From contig CAMWQV010000003.1 in the NCBI GenBank assembly GCA_947176425.1, positions 1-25,644 of the forward strand: a DNA stretch of 25,644 nt, given 5' to 3'. Shown one piece after another: positions 7,799 through 14,545 of the stretch. The translations under genes and the position numbers were made by a program. Position 1 is the first letter of the stretch; every line of letters begins with the position of its first letter. The stretch comes from an uncultured Clostridia bacterium (lineage in GTDB: Bacteria; Bacillota; Clostridia; Oscillospirales; Oscillospiraceae). The notes under the pieces are model-generated. The model saw only the letters and a program-made list of their open reading frames with translations, was not told the origin of the DNA and did no database searches.

Positions 7799-8671
7799 AT
7801 GGCGAACCGAGTTTGTCAGAGATGCGGGGAGGAATACTCCGATACATATAAAAGATGCCCGTTCTGTGAAGAGGAGGAGGCTATGAAAAAAGGCCACCCC
7901 ATACACCGGCATAACGGCGGAAAGCGTTTGGACAAGCGGCGGCATTCCAGCGGCGGTGTCGGCGGCATTTTGATGCTGCTGACGTGCGTAATTGTGGCGG
8001 GCGTACTGGTCTATGTGTTTCTGGGCGACCAAATCGCGGACAAAATAGGCATCCGGTCCGATCCCGCGCAGCTTGGTTTCGGTGAGGAGGACGATGAGAC
8101 ACAGGAACCGGAGGACCCGGTGGAAAGCGAACCGTCCGCGCCTGTAAGCCTGCTGGTCATGTCGCAGGAAGCAATGACGCTTTCCGTGGGAGAAACCGCC
8201 CTGCTGACCGTCAGCGGCGTGGAGGGCGATGTGACCTGGACCAGTTCCGATGAAAGAATCGCGGTCGTCAGCGGCGGGACCGTCACGGGTGTAGCGGGCG
8301 GAACGGCTTTGATTACCGCCGAGGTGGAAGGGGAGATCGCCGTCTGCAATCTGGAGATCAACGGCGGCCCCCCTGCGGACAATTCCGCTGATCCTGTCCC
8401 TGATCCCCCCGCGGACACCGGTAGCAGCGGCAGCGGAACTGCGGCGGCGAATCTGTCCCTGAACAAGAGCGACTTTACCCTGCGTTCCAGCGATCCCCCG
8501 GTACAGCTGAAAGTCAACGGCACGGACAGCAAAGTTACTTGGGAGAGCAAGAACGCCAGTGTTGTCACTGTCAGCGACAGCGGCCTTGTAACGCGTGTTG
8601 GCTCCGGCAAAACGACTGTTACCGCAAGCGTTGACGGACAAGTTCTGGAGTGTACGGTCCGGGTCCCCTGA
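7799..8671 (+). CDS. Zinc-ribbon, single-pass membrane protein with two BIG2 Ig-like domains
   Basis: This 290-aa protein has three parts. The N-terminus is a short zinc ribbon (CQRC at 6-9, CPFC at 20-23). One membrane segment lies at about residues 55-77. Outside are an acidic/Pro-Ser linker and two bacterial Ig-like (BIG2) domains, at about 115-188 and 217-290, each with the VTW and TVTGVAGGTA / LVTRVGSGKTTV signatures. The two domains are joined by a Pro/Gly/Ser linker. The expected orientation is zinc ribbon inside and Ig domains outside. AGGAGG lies 9 nt before ATG 7799; the upstream in-frame ATG at 7664 has no such site and lies before the promoter. It is a single-gene unit with its own promoter and terminator. 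Function is unknown; BIG2 domains usually serve surface display or adhesion. Confidence 0.85.
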   Translation: MANRVCQRCGEEYSDTYKRCPFCEEEEAMKKGHPIHRHNGGKRLDKRRHSSGGVGGILMLLTCVIVAGVLVYVFLGDQIADKIGIRSDPAQLGFGEEDDETQEPEDPVESEPSAPVSLLVMSQEAMTLSVGETALLTVSGVEGDVTWTSSDERIAVVSGGTVTGVAGGTALITAEVEGEIAVCNLEINGGPPADNSADPVPDPPADTGSSGSGTAAANLSLNKSDFTLRSSDPPVQLKVNGTDSKVTWESKNASVVTVSDSGLVTRVGSGKTTVTASVDGQVLECTVRVP

Positions 8672-8685
8672 AGCCAAAATCAAAG

Positions 8686-8712
8686 CAGGGACATATGCGT
8701 CCCTGTTTTTTT
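8686..8712 (+). terminator. Intrinsic terminator after the BIG2 gene
   Basis: CAGGGAC and GTCCCTG (8686-8692, 8699-8705) form a 7-bp stem with a 6-nt loop followed by seven T. It sits between converging genes, and the A-run on its other side may give partial termination for the lipid kinase too. Confidence 0.88.
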
Positions 8713-8718
8713 ATACGA

Positions 8719-9603
8719 TTACAGAAGAAATTTCAGCTTTTGCTGCTGGTTGACGATCTCTACTTCCTCCGCGCCGGGGCCGAACTCCCCGTCCAGCGTC
8801 CACGGAAACGCCTCCGGCGTGCGGACAGTTACCCGGGGCACATGGCGGAAGATCACGCCGCTGCCGTCGGAATCCTGCAGGAGCAGGCAGCGGACCAGCG
8901 ACTGCAAATCCGCGGCGGTGGTGGGAACAGGGATCAGCAGCATCTCGAAAAGGCCGTCATCCAGCACAACCTTTTCTTTTTGCAGCTTCATCAGCCCGCC
9001 GATGGAGGTCGAGTTAGCCACCGCCCCGAACAGGAAACTGCCCTCAAATGTTTCGCCGTCTGTCGTCACGGACGCCCGGTAGGGCCGCAGGGTAGACAGA
9101 TCCTTGACGCCCTCCAGAATATAGGCCAGATGTCCCAGATCGTTTTTAATGGACTGCGGTGCGCTGTAGGACGCCTTTGTAAACGCGCCGAAGGACGCAA
9201 CATAGACAAAGGGCCGTCCGTTGAAGACGCCGGTATCCAGCAGCTGCCCCTGGCTGGCAACGATGCGCTGGGCCGCTTCCAAAGGGTCGTCCGGGAGGCC
9301 GAGGCTCGCCGCGAAATCGTTGGTGCTGCCGCAGGGAATATAGCCTAAAGGCGGCGGGCCGGGCAGGCGCAGCAGGCCGCTGACGGTTTCATTGAGGGTG
9401 CCGTCGCCGCCGCAGCAGACCACGCAGTCGAAATGCGCGCCTTCTTCTTCCGCGAGCTGTGCGGCGTGGCCTTGGCTCTGGGTCTGCCGGACAGAAACCA
9501 GATACCCCGCCTCACAAAAACAGCTGACTGCGCTGAACAGCGGCGCGGCAGAACGGGTCTTCCCGGCCCGCGGGTTCACGATGAATAAAAGTGTTTTTGC
9601 CAT
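8719..9603 (-). CDS. Diacylglycerol/lipid kinase family protein (DagK/YegS-like)
   Basis: This 294-aa cytoplasmic enzyme phosphorylates a lipid substrate such as diacylglycerol, using ATP. The N-terminal catalytic domain shows FIVNPRAGK and CCGGDGTLNE (the ATP-binding GGDGT motif), then IPCGSTNDFAASLG. The C-terminal part is the beta-rich lipid-kinase domain ending in the WTLDGE-type motif (PWTLDGEFG). I chose ATG 9603 because GAGAGG lies just upstream; the in-frame ATG at 9618 overlaps that ribosome site. In Firmicutes DgkB recycles diacylglycerol from lipoteichoic acid synthesis; the exact substrate here cannot be read from sequence. It is divergent from the permease and shares its promoter -35 box. 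Confidence 0.9.
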   Translation of the reverse strand: MAKTLLFIVNPRAGKTRSAAPLFSAVSCFCEAGYLVSVRQTQSQGHAAQLAEEEGAHFDCVVCCGGDGTLNETVSGLLRLPGPPPLGYIPCGSTNDFAASLGLPDDPLEAAQRIVASQGQLLDTGVFNGRPFVYVASFGAFTKASYSAPQSIKNDLGHLAYILEGVKDLSTLRPYRASVTTDGETFEGSFLFGAVANSTSIGGLMKLQKEKVVLDDGLFEMLLIPVPTTAADLQSLVRCLLLQDSDGSGVIFRHVPRVTVRTPEAFPWTLDGEFGPGAEEVEIVNQQQKLKFLL

Positions 9604-9682
9604 AGTATACCTCTCCATAGAATATTTCCTATCCGGCCCCTGACGGAACGGGCAGGAAAATTGTTACAAATTGATTAAGATG

Positions 9683-9711
9683 AGTATAACATACTTGATT
9701 GGGTATTGCAA
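9683..9711 (-). promoter_or_regulatory. Promoter of the lipid kinase gene (shares -35 with the divergent promoter)
   Basis: On the minus strand TTGCAA (9706-9711) and TATACT (9683-9688) are 17 bp apart. TTGCAA is a palindrome and the same six bases are the -35 box of the plus-strand promoter. Confidence 0.8.
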
Positions 9712-9734
9712 TCGCGGAAAAAGGCGGGTATGAT
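9706..9734 (+). promoter_or_regulatory. Promoter of the AI-2E family permease gene (shares -35)
   Basis: TTGCAA (9706-9711) and TATGAT (9729-9734) are 17 bp apart. The leader of about 30 nt carries AGGGAGG before the start codon. Confidence 0.8.
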
Positions 9735-9771
9735 AAGAAACAGATAAATTTTTAGGGAGGCGGCTGATGCC

Positions 9772-10986
9772 ATGAAGAAAGAAAATCACTATTTTGCCTG
9801 GGGACTGACTGCCGTGGCGGTCGTATGTACGATTCTGCTGTTTTATGACGTCGTTTTCCGCAGTTCCATCGTTCTGGAGTATATGGGAAAGCTGCTGACC
9901 ATTTTAGCGCCGGTACTGTACGGATGCGTCATTGCGTACCTGCTCTCGCCGGTGGTCAACTGGTTTGAGCGGGCGATCTTCCGGCATGGCGGCCAAAAAA
10001 CGCCGAAAAAATGGGTTCGGGCAATCTCCATGCTCCTGACCTGGCTGCTGGTGCTGGCGTTCCTGTACGGACTGATGAGCATCCTGCTGCCGGAGCTGTA
10101 TAAGAGCATCCTTCAGCTGGTCGATAACGCGCAGAACTACTACAACACGGTTTATTACTGGGTGCTGCATATTGTAGAAGATAATCCGAATTTTGCGTCG
10201 TGGGTCTCCAAAATGTTCAACCAGTATTACAATGAGGCGCTGACCTGGCTGCGGGAAAATCTGGTGCCGCAGTTGCAGACCGCGGTGCAGGCGTTTACGG
10301 GAGGTATTTTGGGCCTCTTTACGTTCCTGAAAAATCTCCTGCTGGGCATTATCGTCTCGATCTATCTGATGGCGTCAAAAGAAGGCTTCGCGGCGGCAAG
10401 CTGCAAACTGTGCTATACGTTGCTGCCGGAACGGTGGGCGGCCTGGCTGATCCGGGGCGTCAAGGCGGCGGACGGTATTTTCAGCGGCTTTGTGCGGGGC
10501 AAGCTGCTGGATTCCCTGATTATCGGCGTCATCTGCTTTTTCTGCTCCAGCCTGTTTCAATTCCCCTACGCGCCGCTGGTGAGCGTAGTGGTGGGGGTAA
10601 CGAATATCATCCCCTTTTTCGGCCCTTTCCTGGGCGCAATCCCCAGCGCGTTCCTGATCCTGCTGGATACGCCGGTCAAATCGCTGTATTTTATCCTGTT
10701 TGTGCTGGTCTTGCAGCAGTTTGACGGCAACATTCTCGGCCCCAAGATTTTGGGCGACAGCACGGGAATCTCCGGGTTCTGGGTTATGGTGGCGATTTTG
10801 GTCGGCGGCGGCCTCTGGGGGATTATGGGGATGTTTTTGGGCGTGCCGCTGTTTGCCTGCGTGTATACGGCGGTGCAGAGCTATTCCGAATACCGCCTGA
10901 AAAAACGCGGCCTGCCCTTGGATACGGACAGCTACGCGACCCATTCTCCGGTCTGGCCGGATGATAAACCAGTCAAAAAACAATAA
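9772..10986 (+). CDS. AI-2E family transporter (YtvI/PerM-type membrane protein)
   Basis: This 404-aa polytopic membrane protein has about eight hydrophobic segments, including pairs near residues 10-30, 36-60, 75-100 and several after residue 180. The signature of the family is visible as FGPFLGAIPSAF and DGNILGPKILGDSTGI near the C-terminus (family motif QQxDGNxxxPxIxG). Members include the disputed AI-2 exporter TqsA and Na+/H+ antiporter-like proteins, so the substrate is unknown. The start ATG is preceded by GGAGG 11 nt upstream; an ATG 6 nt earlier runs into a stop after two codons. It forms a single-gene unit between a shared promoter and a hairpin. Confidence 0.9.
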   Translation: MKKENHYFAWGLTAVAVVCTILLFYDVVFRSSIVLEYMGKLLTILAPVLYGCVIAYLLSPVVNWFERAIFRHGGQKTPKKWVRAISMLLTWLLVLAFLYGLMSILLPELYKSILQLVDNAQNYYNTVYYWVLHIVEDNPNFASWVSKMFNQYYNEALTWLRENLVPQLQTAVQAFTGGILGLFTFLKNLLLGIIVSIYLMASKEGFAAASCKLCYTLLPERWAAWLIRGVKAADGIFSGFVRGKLLDSLIIGVICFFCSSLFQFPYAPLVSVVVGVTNIIPFFGPFLGAIPSAFLILLDTPVKSLYFILFVLVLQQFDGNILGPKILGDSTGISGFWVMVAILVGGGLWGIMGMFLGVPLFACVYTAVQSYSEYRLKKRGLPLDTDSYATHSPVWPDDKPVKKQ

Positions 10987-11001
10987 TAAGAAAACATAAA
11001 C

Positions 11002-11038
11002 CGGCCCTGCTCATACTTTATACAGTACGAGCAGGACC
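11002..11038. terminator. Bidirectional hairpin between converging genes
   Basis: Arms at about 11002-11015 and 11025-11038 pair with a core CCTGCTC/GAGCAGG and flanking CGG/CCG, with three mismatches. On the minus strand the stem runs into a T-rich tail, so it best serves the alcohol dehydrogenase operon. On the plus strand a T-run appears only about 18 nt later. Confidence 0.7.
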
Positions 11039-11058
11039 GTCCATTTATATTCTGTTTT

Positions 11059-12240
11059 TTATAACGCCATTCGATAAATTTCCAGCATATCCGCTTCATG
11101 GAGTTTTTTCGCGGAACCTTTTGTGCCACCTGTCGCGATGCCGCATTTCTGCGCCAGCAGCCGCAGATTGTTTTCTGACAGCGAAAGCCCCAATTCACGC
11201 AAACTGACGGGCATTTCGATGGAACGGAGAAAATTTTCCATTGCCTCAATTCCTTTGCGGGCGGTGGCTTCGCTGTCCGCACCCGCCGGAACGTCCATGA
11301 CATTGACGGCAAATTTCACAAAGCGGTGCAGGCAGTCCCGATACACATACCGCGCCCAGCTCCCCCATAAAGCGGCCAAGCCTGCGCCGTGGGCCACGTC
11401 GTACATCCCACTCAGTTCGTGTTCCAGCGCGTGGACCGAAAAATCATCCCCGCCGTTGCCGCAGCCTGTCAGACCGTTGTGGGACAGACTGCCCGCCCAC
11501 ATAACCTCCGCACGGGCCTCGTAATTGTTCGGGTCCCGGTGAAGAATGACCGCGTTTTTCATGACCGTCCGGAGCAGGGCTTCCGCGATGCCGTCGGTCA
11601 GTTCCATATTGCCGCCGTTATTGGTAAAATACCGTTCCATCGTGTGCATCATAATATCCGTGCAGCCGCTGGCGGTCTGATAGTGCGGCAGGGTCATCGT
11701 CAGTTCCGGGTTCATGACCGCGAATTTCGGACGGCATAAATTACTGCTGTAACCGCGTTTGATGCCGCCGTCCTCCTTCGTGATAACAGAGCTGTTGCTC
11801 ATCTCGCTCCCCGCGGCGGCAATCGTCAGCACCACGCCGACCGGCAGACATGCGGATGCCTGTCTCCGGCGGTCATAGAAATCCCAGACATCGCCGTCAT
11901 TGACAACGCCGTAGCCGATTGCTTTTGAGGAATCAATCACGCTGCCGCCGCCCACGGCCAGAATAAATTCAATCTGTTCCCGTTTGCACAGTTCGATCCC
12001 CTCATAGACCAGCGATAAGCGGGGGTTCGGCACCACGCCGCCCAATTCGGCAAACTCGATCTGTTCTGTCCGCAGAGACTCCCGAATCCGGTCCAGCAGT
12101 TCTGAACGCTGCGCGCTGCCGCCCCCATAGTGCAGGAGGACTTTCCGGCAGTTCTGCGCTTTCACCAGCGCGCCGGTCTGCCGTTCCGCGCCCTTTCCGA
12201 AAACTACCTGGGTCGGCGCAAAAAAATTAAAATTAGCCAT
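11059..12240 (-). CDS. Iron-containing alcohol dehydrogenase (YqhD/BDH-like)
   Basis: This 393-aa enzyme is predicted to interconvert aldehydes or ketones and alcohols with NAD(P)H. GGGSVIDSSKAIG is the nucleotide-binding motif. Metal ligands line up with Asp195, His199 (GCTDIMMH), His270 and His284 (HALEHE...YDVAHGAG); the spacings match the metal site of E. coli YqhD (194, 198, 267, 281 from family knowledge). I chose ATG 12240 with AAAGGA upstream rather than the adjacent TTG at 12243. It follows the metallo-hydrolase stop by 14 nt and probably shares its transcript. An NADPH-linked butanol/aldehyde reductase role is likely; the substrate is unknown. Confidence 0.93.
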   Translation of the reverse strand: MANFNFFAPTQVVFGKGAERQTGALVKAQNCRKVLLHYGGGSAQRSELLDRIRESLRTEQIEFAELGGVVPNPRLSLVYEGIELCKREQIEFILAVGGGSVIDSSKAIGYGVVNDGDVWDFYDRRRQASACLPVGVVLTIAAAGSEMSNSSVITKEDGGIKRGYSSNLCRPKFAVMNPELTMTLPHYQTASGCTDIMMHTMERYFTNNGGNMELTDGIAEALLRTVMKNAVILHRDPNNYEARAEVMWAGSLSHNGLTGCGNGGDDFSVHALEHELSGMYDVAHGAGLAALWGSWARYVYRDCLHRFVKFAVNVMDVPAGADSEATARKGIEAMENFLRSIEMPVSLRELGLSLSENNLRLLAQKCGIATGGTKGSAKKLHEADMLEIYRMAL

Positions 12241-12254
12241 CAAACAGTTCCTTT

Positions 12255-12896
12255 CTAACGAATGACGATATTTTCACCCATTTCCGGCAGATAGACGCCG
12301 TGTTCCGGATGATGGGAGATCACATCCGAGACCATATCCCAAATACTGTCAGGGTCGTCGCTGTGGTCAGGCAAATGGGTCAGTAAAATATTCTTAGGGC
12401 AAAAATGCTCGGTGATCTGCCAGACGCTCTCATCACCTGCATATGTATAGGGCACGATCAGCAGGTCCGGCTGCGGGAGCCGTTCCTGCGCCTGCCATTG
12501 ACTGGGGGCGGCGTCGCCCAGGAACCAGACGCGGGAAGAGCCGTTGACAAGAAAGCTGTAATGGGAGGTATCCTGATATGCTTCCCCTGCATGACGGCTG
12601 GGCAGGGCCGCAACATAGACAGACGCCGCCTGGGAAATAGCGGCAGAAACTGACAGATCAGGCAGATCGGCCGCCACGTCTTTTGGCCCGACCAGTTTCG
12701 TCGAGACGTACTGCCTGACGTACTCCTGAACGAACTCCGGTGAAAAATGGTGGTAATGGTTATGGGTAAAAGCCATGATATCAACAGGCGGGAGTACCGT
12801 CTCGACCTCCGGACGTCCCGCCCCGTCAAGAAGAATCTTGACACCATCCAGCTCTAAGATTCCGCCTGCGCTGGAAGTTCTGGTAAATTGAATCAT
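12255..12896 (-). CDS. Metallo-beta-lactamase-fold hydrolase (UlaG-like) with altered metal motif
   Basis: This 213-aa cytoplasmic protein has the small MBL fold typical of UlaG-like hydrolases: an early beta-strand region (GGILELDGVKILLDGAG), then the metal motif, and later FLGDAAPS and LLTHLPDHS, supplying further Asp and His. The motif that is normally HxHxDH reads HNHYHH (residues 45-50), so the metal-bridging Asp position is His49. The codon is CAC, one base from GAC. AAGGAG is 14 nt before the ATG, within a small inverted repeat, so translation may be modest. It heads the operon with the alcohol dehydrogenase. The substrate is unknown. Confidence 0.8.
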   Translation of the reverse strand: MIQFTRTSSAGGILELDGVKILLDGAGRPEVETVLPPVDIMAFTHNHYHHFSPEFVQEYVRQYVSTKLVGPKDVAADLPDLSVSAAISQAASVYVAALPSRHAGEAYQDTSHYSFLVNGSSRVWFLGDAAPSQWQAQERLPQPDLLIVPYTYAGDESVWQITEHFCPKNILLTHLPDHSDDPDSIWDMVSDVISHHPEHGVYLPEMGENIVIR

Positions 12897-12924
12897 AATG
12901 TTAAGAAGGACTCCTTCCGTTTTC

Positions 12925-12938
12925 TGTCAGCACTGACA
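12925..12938. promoter_or_regulatory. Inverted repeat in the leader (possible operator)
   Basis: TGTCAG-CA-CTGACA is a perfect 6-bp inverted repeat with a 2-bp spacer. It lies about 20 nt after the predicted transcription start of the hydrolase/dehydrogenase operon, a position suited to a repressor. Its partner is unknown; the upstream AraC regulator is one candidate. Confidence 0.4.
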
Positions 12939-12961
12939 AAGATGCCCGTTGCTCGATGCTG

Positions 12962-12990
12962 ATAATAGCACGGTTGCGGCCTATAATCAA
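12962..12990 (-). promoter_or_regulatory. Promoter of the hydrolase/alcohol dehydrogenase operon
   Basis: On the minus strand TTGATT (12985-12990) and TATTAT (12962-12967) are 17 bp apart. The predicted leader is about 60 nt. Confidence 0.7.
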
Positions 12991-13211
12991 GTAATTTTCA
13001 GTGCAGACGGGTGAAACAGGGCAACTTGTACAAAACGAAAAGCGTCAAAATTCACCTGCATATAAAAAAAAGAAATCCCCTTTCGGGAATGAGAAATAGA
13101 AAAGGGGCTGTCCGCCATATGGATCTCCTTACTACCGGCGTATAGCCCCATCGCTGTGAACAGAAAGCAGACACAGCCGAAAATTTTCGGTAAAAAAACT
13201 CTTGACCGCAT
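12987..13211 (-). CDS. Possible small membrane peptide (74 codons), doubtful
   Basis: An ORF begins ATG 13211 with AGGAG 6 nt upstream, a good ribosome site 43 nt after the AraC gene. It encodes a basic start and one hydrophobic stretch (FGCVCFLFTAMGLYAG), which looks like a short membrane or signal segment. However, a strong intrinsic terminator lies inside the frame from about codon 35, and the downstream half looks non-coding. It may be a degenerate gene, a short peptide ending near the terminator, or chance. A second AAGGAG-spaced ATG lies within it (13118-13116 region). I do not recognise a family. Confidence 0.3.
   Translation of the reverse strand: MRSRVFLPKIFGCVCFLFTAMGLYAGSKEIHMADSPFSISHSRKGISFFYMQVNFDAFRFVQVALFHPSALKIT
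13064..13107 (-). terminator. Intrinsic terminator downstream of the AraC regulator gene
   Basis: Arms at 13099-13107 and 13077-13084 form a CCCCTTTTC/GAAAGGGG stem with one bulged base. On the minus strand it is followed by ATTTC and then eight T (13064-13071). It separates the regulator transcript from the promoter of the next operon. Confidence 0.8.
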
Positions 13212-13254
13212 GGCTCTCTCCTGATAGATCATATAGAATTTAGAATTTCATATG

Positions 13255-14106
13255 TTAGATTGCCTGTTTCATAAAACGTTTGGGGGTTGTCCCCTTGAAT
13301 TTCTGGAACATTTTAATAAAATAGCTCTCGTCGTTAAAGCCGCAGGATGCCGCTACCTGTTTGATCGAGACGTTCTGATTCGACAGCATTTCACATGCGC
13401 ACTCGATTCGGTAGTAATTCAGATAATTGATGGGGGTCCGGTCGGTCATGCTGCGGAAATACTGGCAGAAATATTTTGGATTCATCCCCGCAATCTTGGC
13501 TAAACAGTCCAGGGAGATATTGGACGCATAGTTCTCCGATATATACGCAAGCACCTTTTTAATCGAATATAGCCTGCCGGTTGTCACAGTATCGCCTGGG
13601 CTTTCCTCGTATAAATGCTCCTCAAAGATTGTCCCGAACAGTTGGTACAGATACCCCTGGATCATAAATTCGCTGCCCGTCCGCCGGCACGACAGTGCCA
13701 GACATAAGTCCCGCACCACCAGTGAGATGGCGGCACTGCGTTCCGATAACAGCGTATGGACAATGATTTTCTGGTCGATGATGTCCTGAATCGCTTTTGT
13801 ACATATGTGGTTCTGTTTCATGACGAGCTGCATGTCAAATACCACGCTTTCATACACGCAGTCATCCCCGCCGCCGCCATGCAGCTTCCCGCTGGCGATA
13901 AAAATGATGTCCCCCTGTTTGTAGTCCCTGGTTTCGTTATCCAGAGTCAGATGGAACGTACCGAATATGATGCGGATCACCTCATAATATGTATGCCAGT
14001 GATAGGGCATTTCATAGCTGGGACTGTGGGGGGAACGGTGGTAAAACGCTATGGGAAAATTAAACGTGCCGTGCTGCTGCTGTTCTTTATAATCGCTGTA
14101 CTTCAT
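13255..14106 (-). CDS. AraC-family transcriptional regulator
   Basis: This 283-aa DNA-binding regulator has an N-terminal cupin-like sensing domain (MPYHWHTYYEVIRI and GDIIFIASGKLHGG are typical metal/sugar-pocket strands). The C-terminal double helix-turn-helix lies at about residues 180-283, with ISLDCLAKIAGMNPKYFCQYF and the AraC signature VAASCGFNDESYFIKMFQKFKGTTPKRF. GGAGGAG lies just before the ATG. It has its own promoter and sits upstream of, and in line with, the hydrolase/dehydrogenase operon. That makes this operon a natural candidate target, but the effector is unknown. Confidence 0.92.
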   Translation of the reverse strand: MKYSDYKEQQQHGTFNFPIAFYHRSPHSPSYEMPYHWHTYYEVIRIIFGTFHLTLDNETRDYKQGDIIFIASGKLHGGGGDDCVYESVVFDMQLVMKQNHICTKAIQDIIDQKIIVHTLLSERSAAISLVVRDLCLALSCRRTGSEFMIQGYLYQLFGTIFEEHLYEESPGDTVTTGRLYSIKKVLAYISENYASNISLDCLAKIAGMNPKYFCQYFRSMTDRTPINYLNYYRIECACEMLSNQNVSIKQVAASCGFNDESYFIKMFQKFKGTTPKRFMKQAI

Positions 14107-14161
14107 GATCTCCTCCTTCCCGATGCAGACATAAAACCCTTTCTGCCTGTATATATAGTAC

Positions 14162-14190
14162 AGAATACCATATTTTCCTCTGCTTGTCCA
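14162..14190 (-). promoter_or_regulatory. Promoter of the AraC regulator gene
   Basis: On the minus strand TGGACA (14185-14190) and TATTCT (14162-14167) are 17 bp apart, about 55 nt before the start codon. Confidence 0.65.
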
Positions 14191-14211
14191 GAAATAATTG
14201 TGTAACCTGAA

Positions 14212-14239
14212 AAATATCTCACAACATCTGACGATATTT
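14212..14239. promoter_or_regulatory. Inverted repeat upstream of the AraC promoter
   Basis: AAATATC (14212-14218) and GATATTT (14233-14239) form a perfect 7-bp inverted repeat with a 14-bp spacer. It begins about 22 bp upstream of the -35 box, a usual place for an activator or autoregulator site. It is AT-rich, so chance is possible. Confidence 0.35.
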
Positions 14240-14267
14240 ATTATTTATGAGCATAGCGCAATAAAAA

Positions 14268-14297
14268 ACGAGACCGCCTCAGCAGTCTCGTTTTTTT
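14268..14297. terminator. Bidirectional intrinsic terminator
   Basis: ACGAGAC and GTCTCGT (14268-14274, 14285-14291) form a perfect 7-bp stem. It is flanked by a run of seven T on the right and six A on the left, so it can act in both directions. It is the most distal of three hairpins downstream of the kinase operon. Confidence 0.85.
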
Positions 14298-14324
14298 GTA
14301 AGTTCGCCGTCATTGGCTGTTTAT

Positions 14325-14420
14325 TTAAGCGGCTTCGGAAATTCGATGGATGAGTGCGGCAAACTGCGCTCTTGTTGTAGAGCCGCCGGGGTCTATCTTC
14401 CCACCGCCAATGGTAAAATT
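14325..14420 (-). pseudogene. Fossil C-terminal fragment of an SLH (S-layer homology) domain protein
   Basis: Read on the minus strand, about 31 codons give NFTIGGGKIDPGGSTTRAQ and then FAALIHRISEAA-stop. This matches the second half of an SLH repeat (GKIDPxGxxTRAQFAALxxR) with a natural-looking C-terminus. An in-frame TGA at 14421-14423 and the absence of any start or upstream SLH repeats show it is a remnant. SLH domains anchor proteins to the cell wall. It lies between two terminators. Confidence 0.7.
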
Positions 14421-14422
14421 TC

Positions 14423-14471
14423 AAAAAAAGCAGCAGACCGTCAGAAAGCGAAACTTCCGGCGGTTTGCTGC
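14423..14471 (-). terminator. Second terminator hairpin downstream of the kinase operon
   Basis: Arms 14461-14471 and 14430-14440 pair over 11 bp with one mismatch, with a 20-nt loop. On the minus strand they are followed by seven T (14423-14429). Confidence 0.75.
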
Positions 14472-14491
14472 ATTTATTCAGAGAAAACGTA

Positions 14492-14531
14492 CCCTGACAG
14501 CCTGATTTTGTCAAGCTGCCAGGGCTTTTTT
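14492..14531. terminator. First terminator hairpin downstream of the kinase operon
   Basis: CCCTGACAGC (14492-14501) and GCTGCCAGGG (14515-14524) form a 10-bp stem with one mismatch that is a G-U pair in minus-strand RNA. The plus-strand side ends in six T (14526-14531); the minus-strand side has a weaker T-rich tail. It starts 15 nt after the kinase stop codon. Confidence 0.7.
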
Positions 14532-14545
14532 CGGAATTGAGTTAG

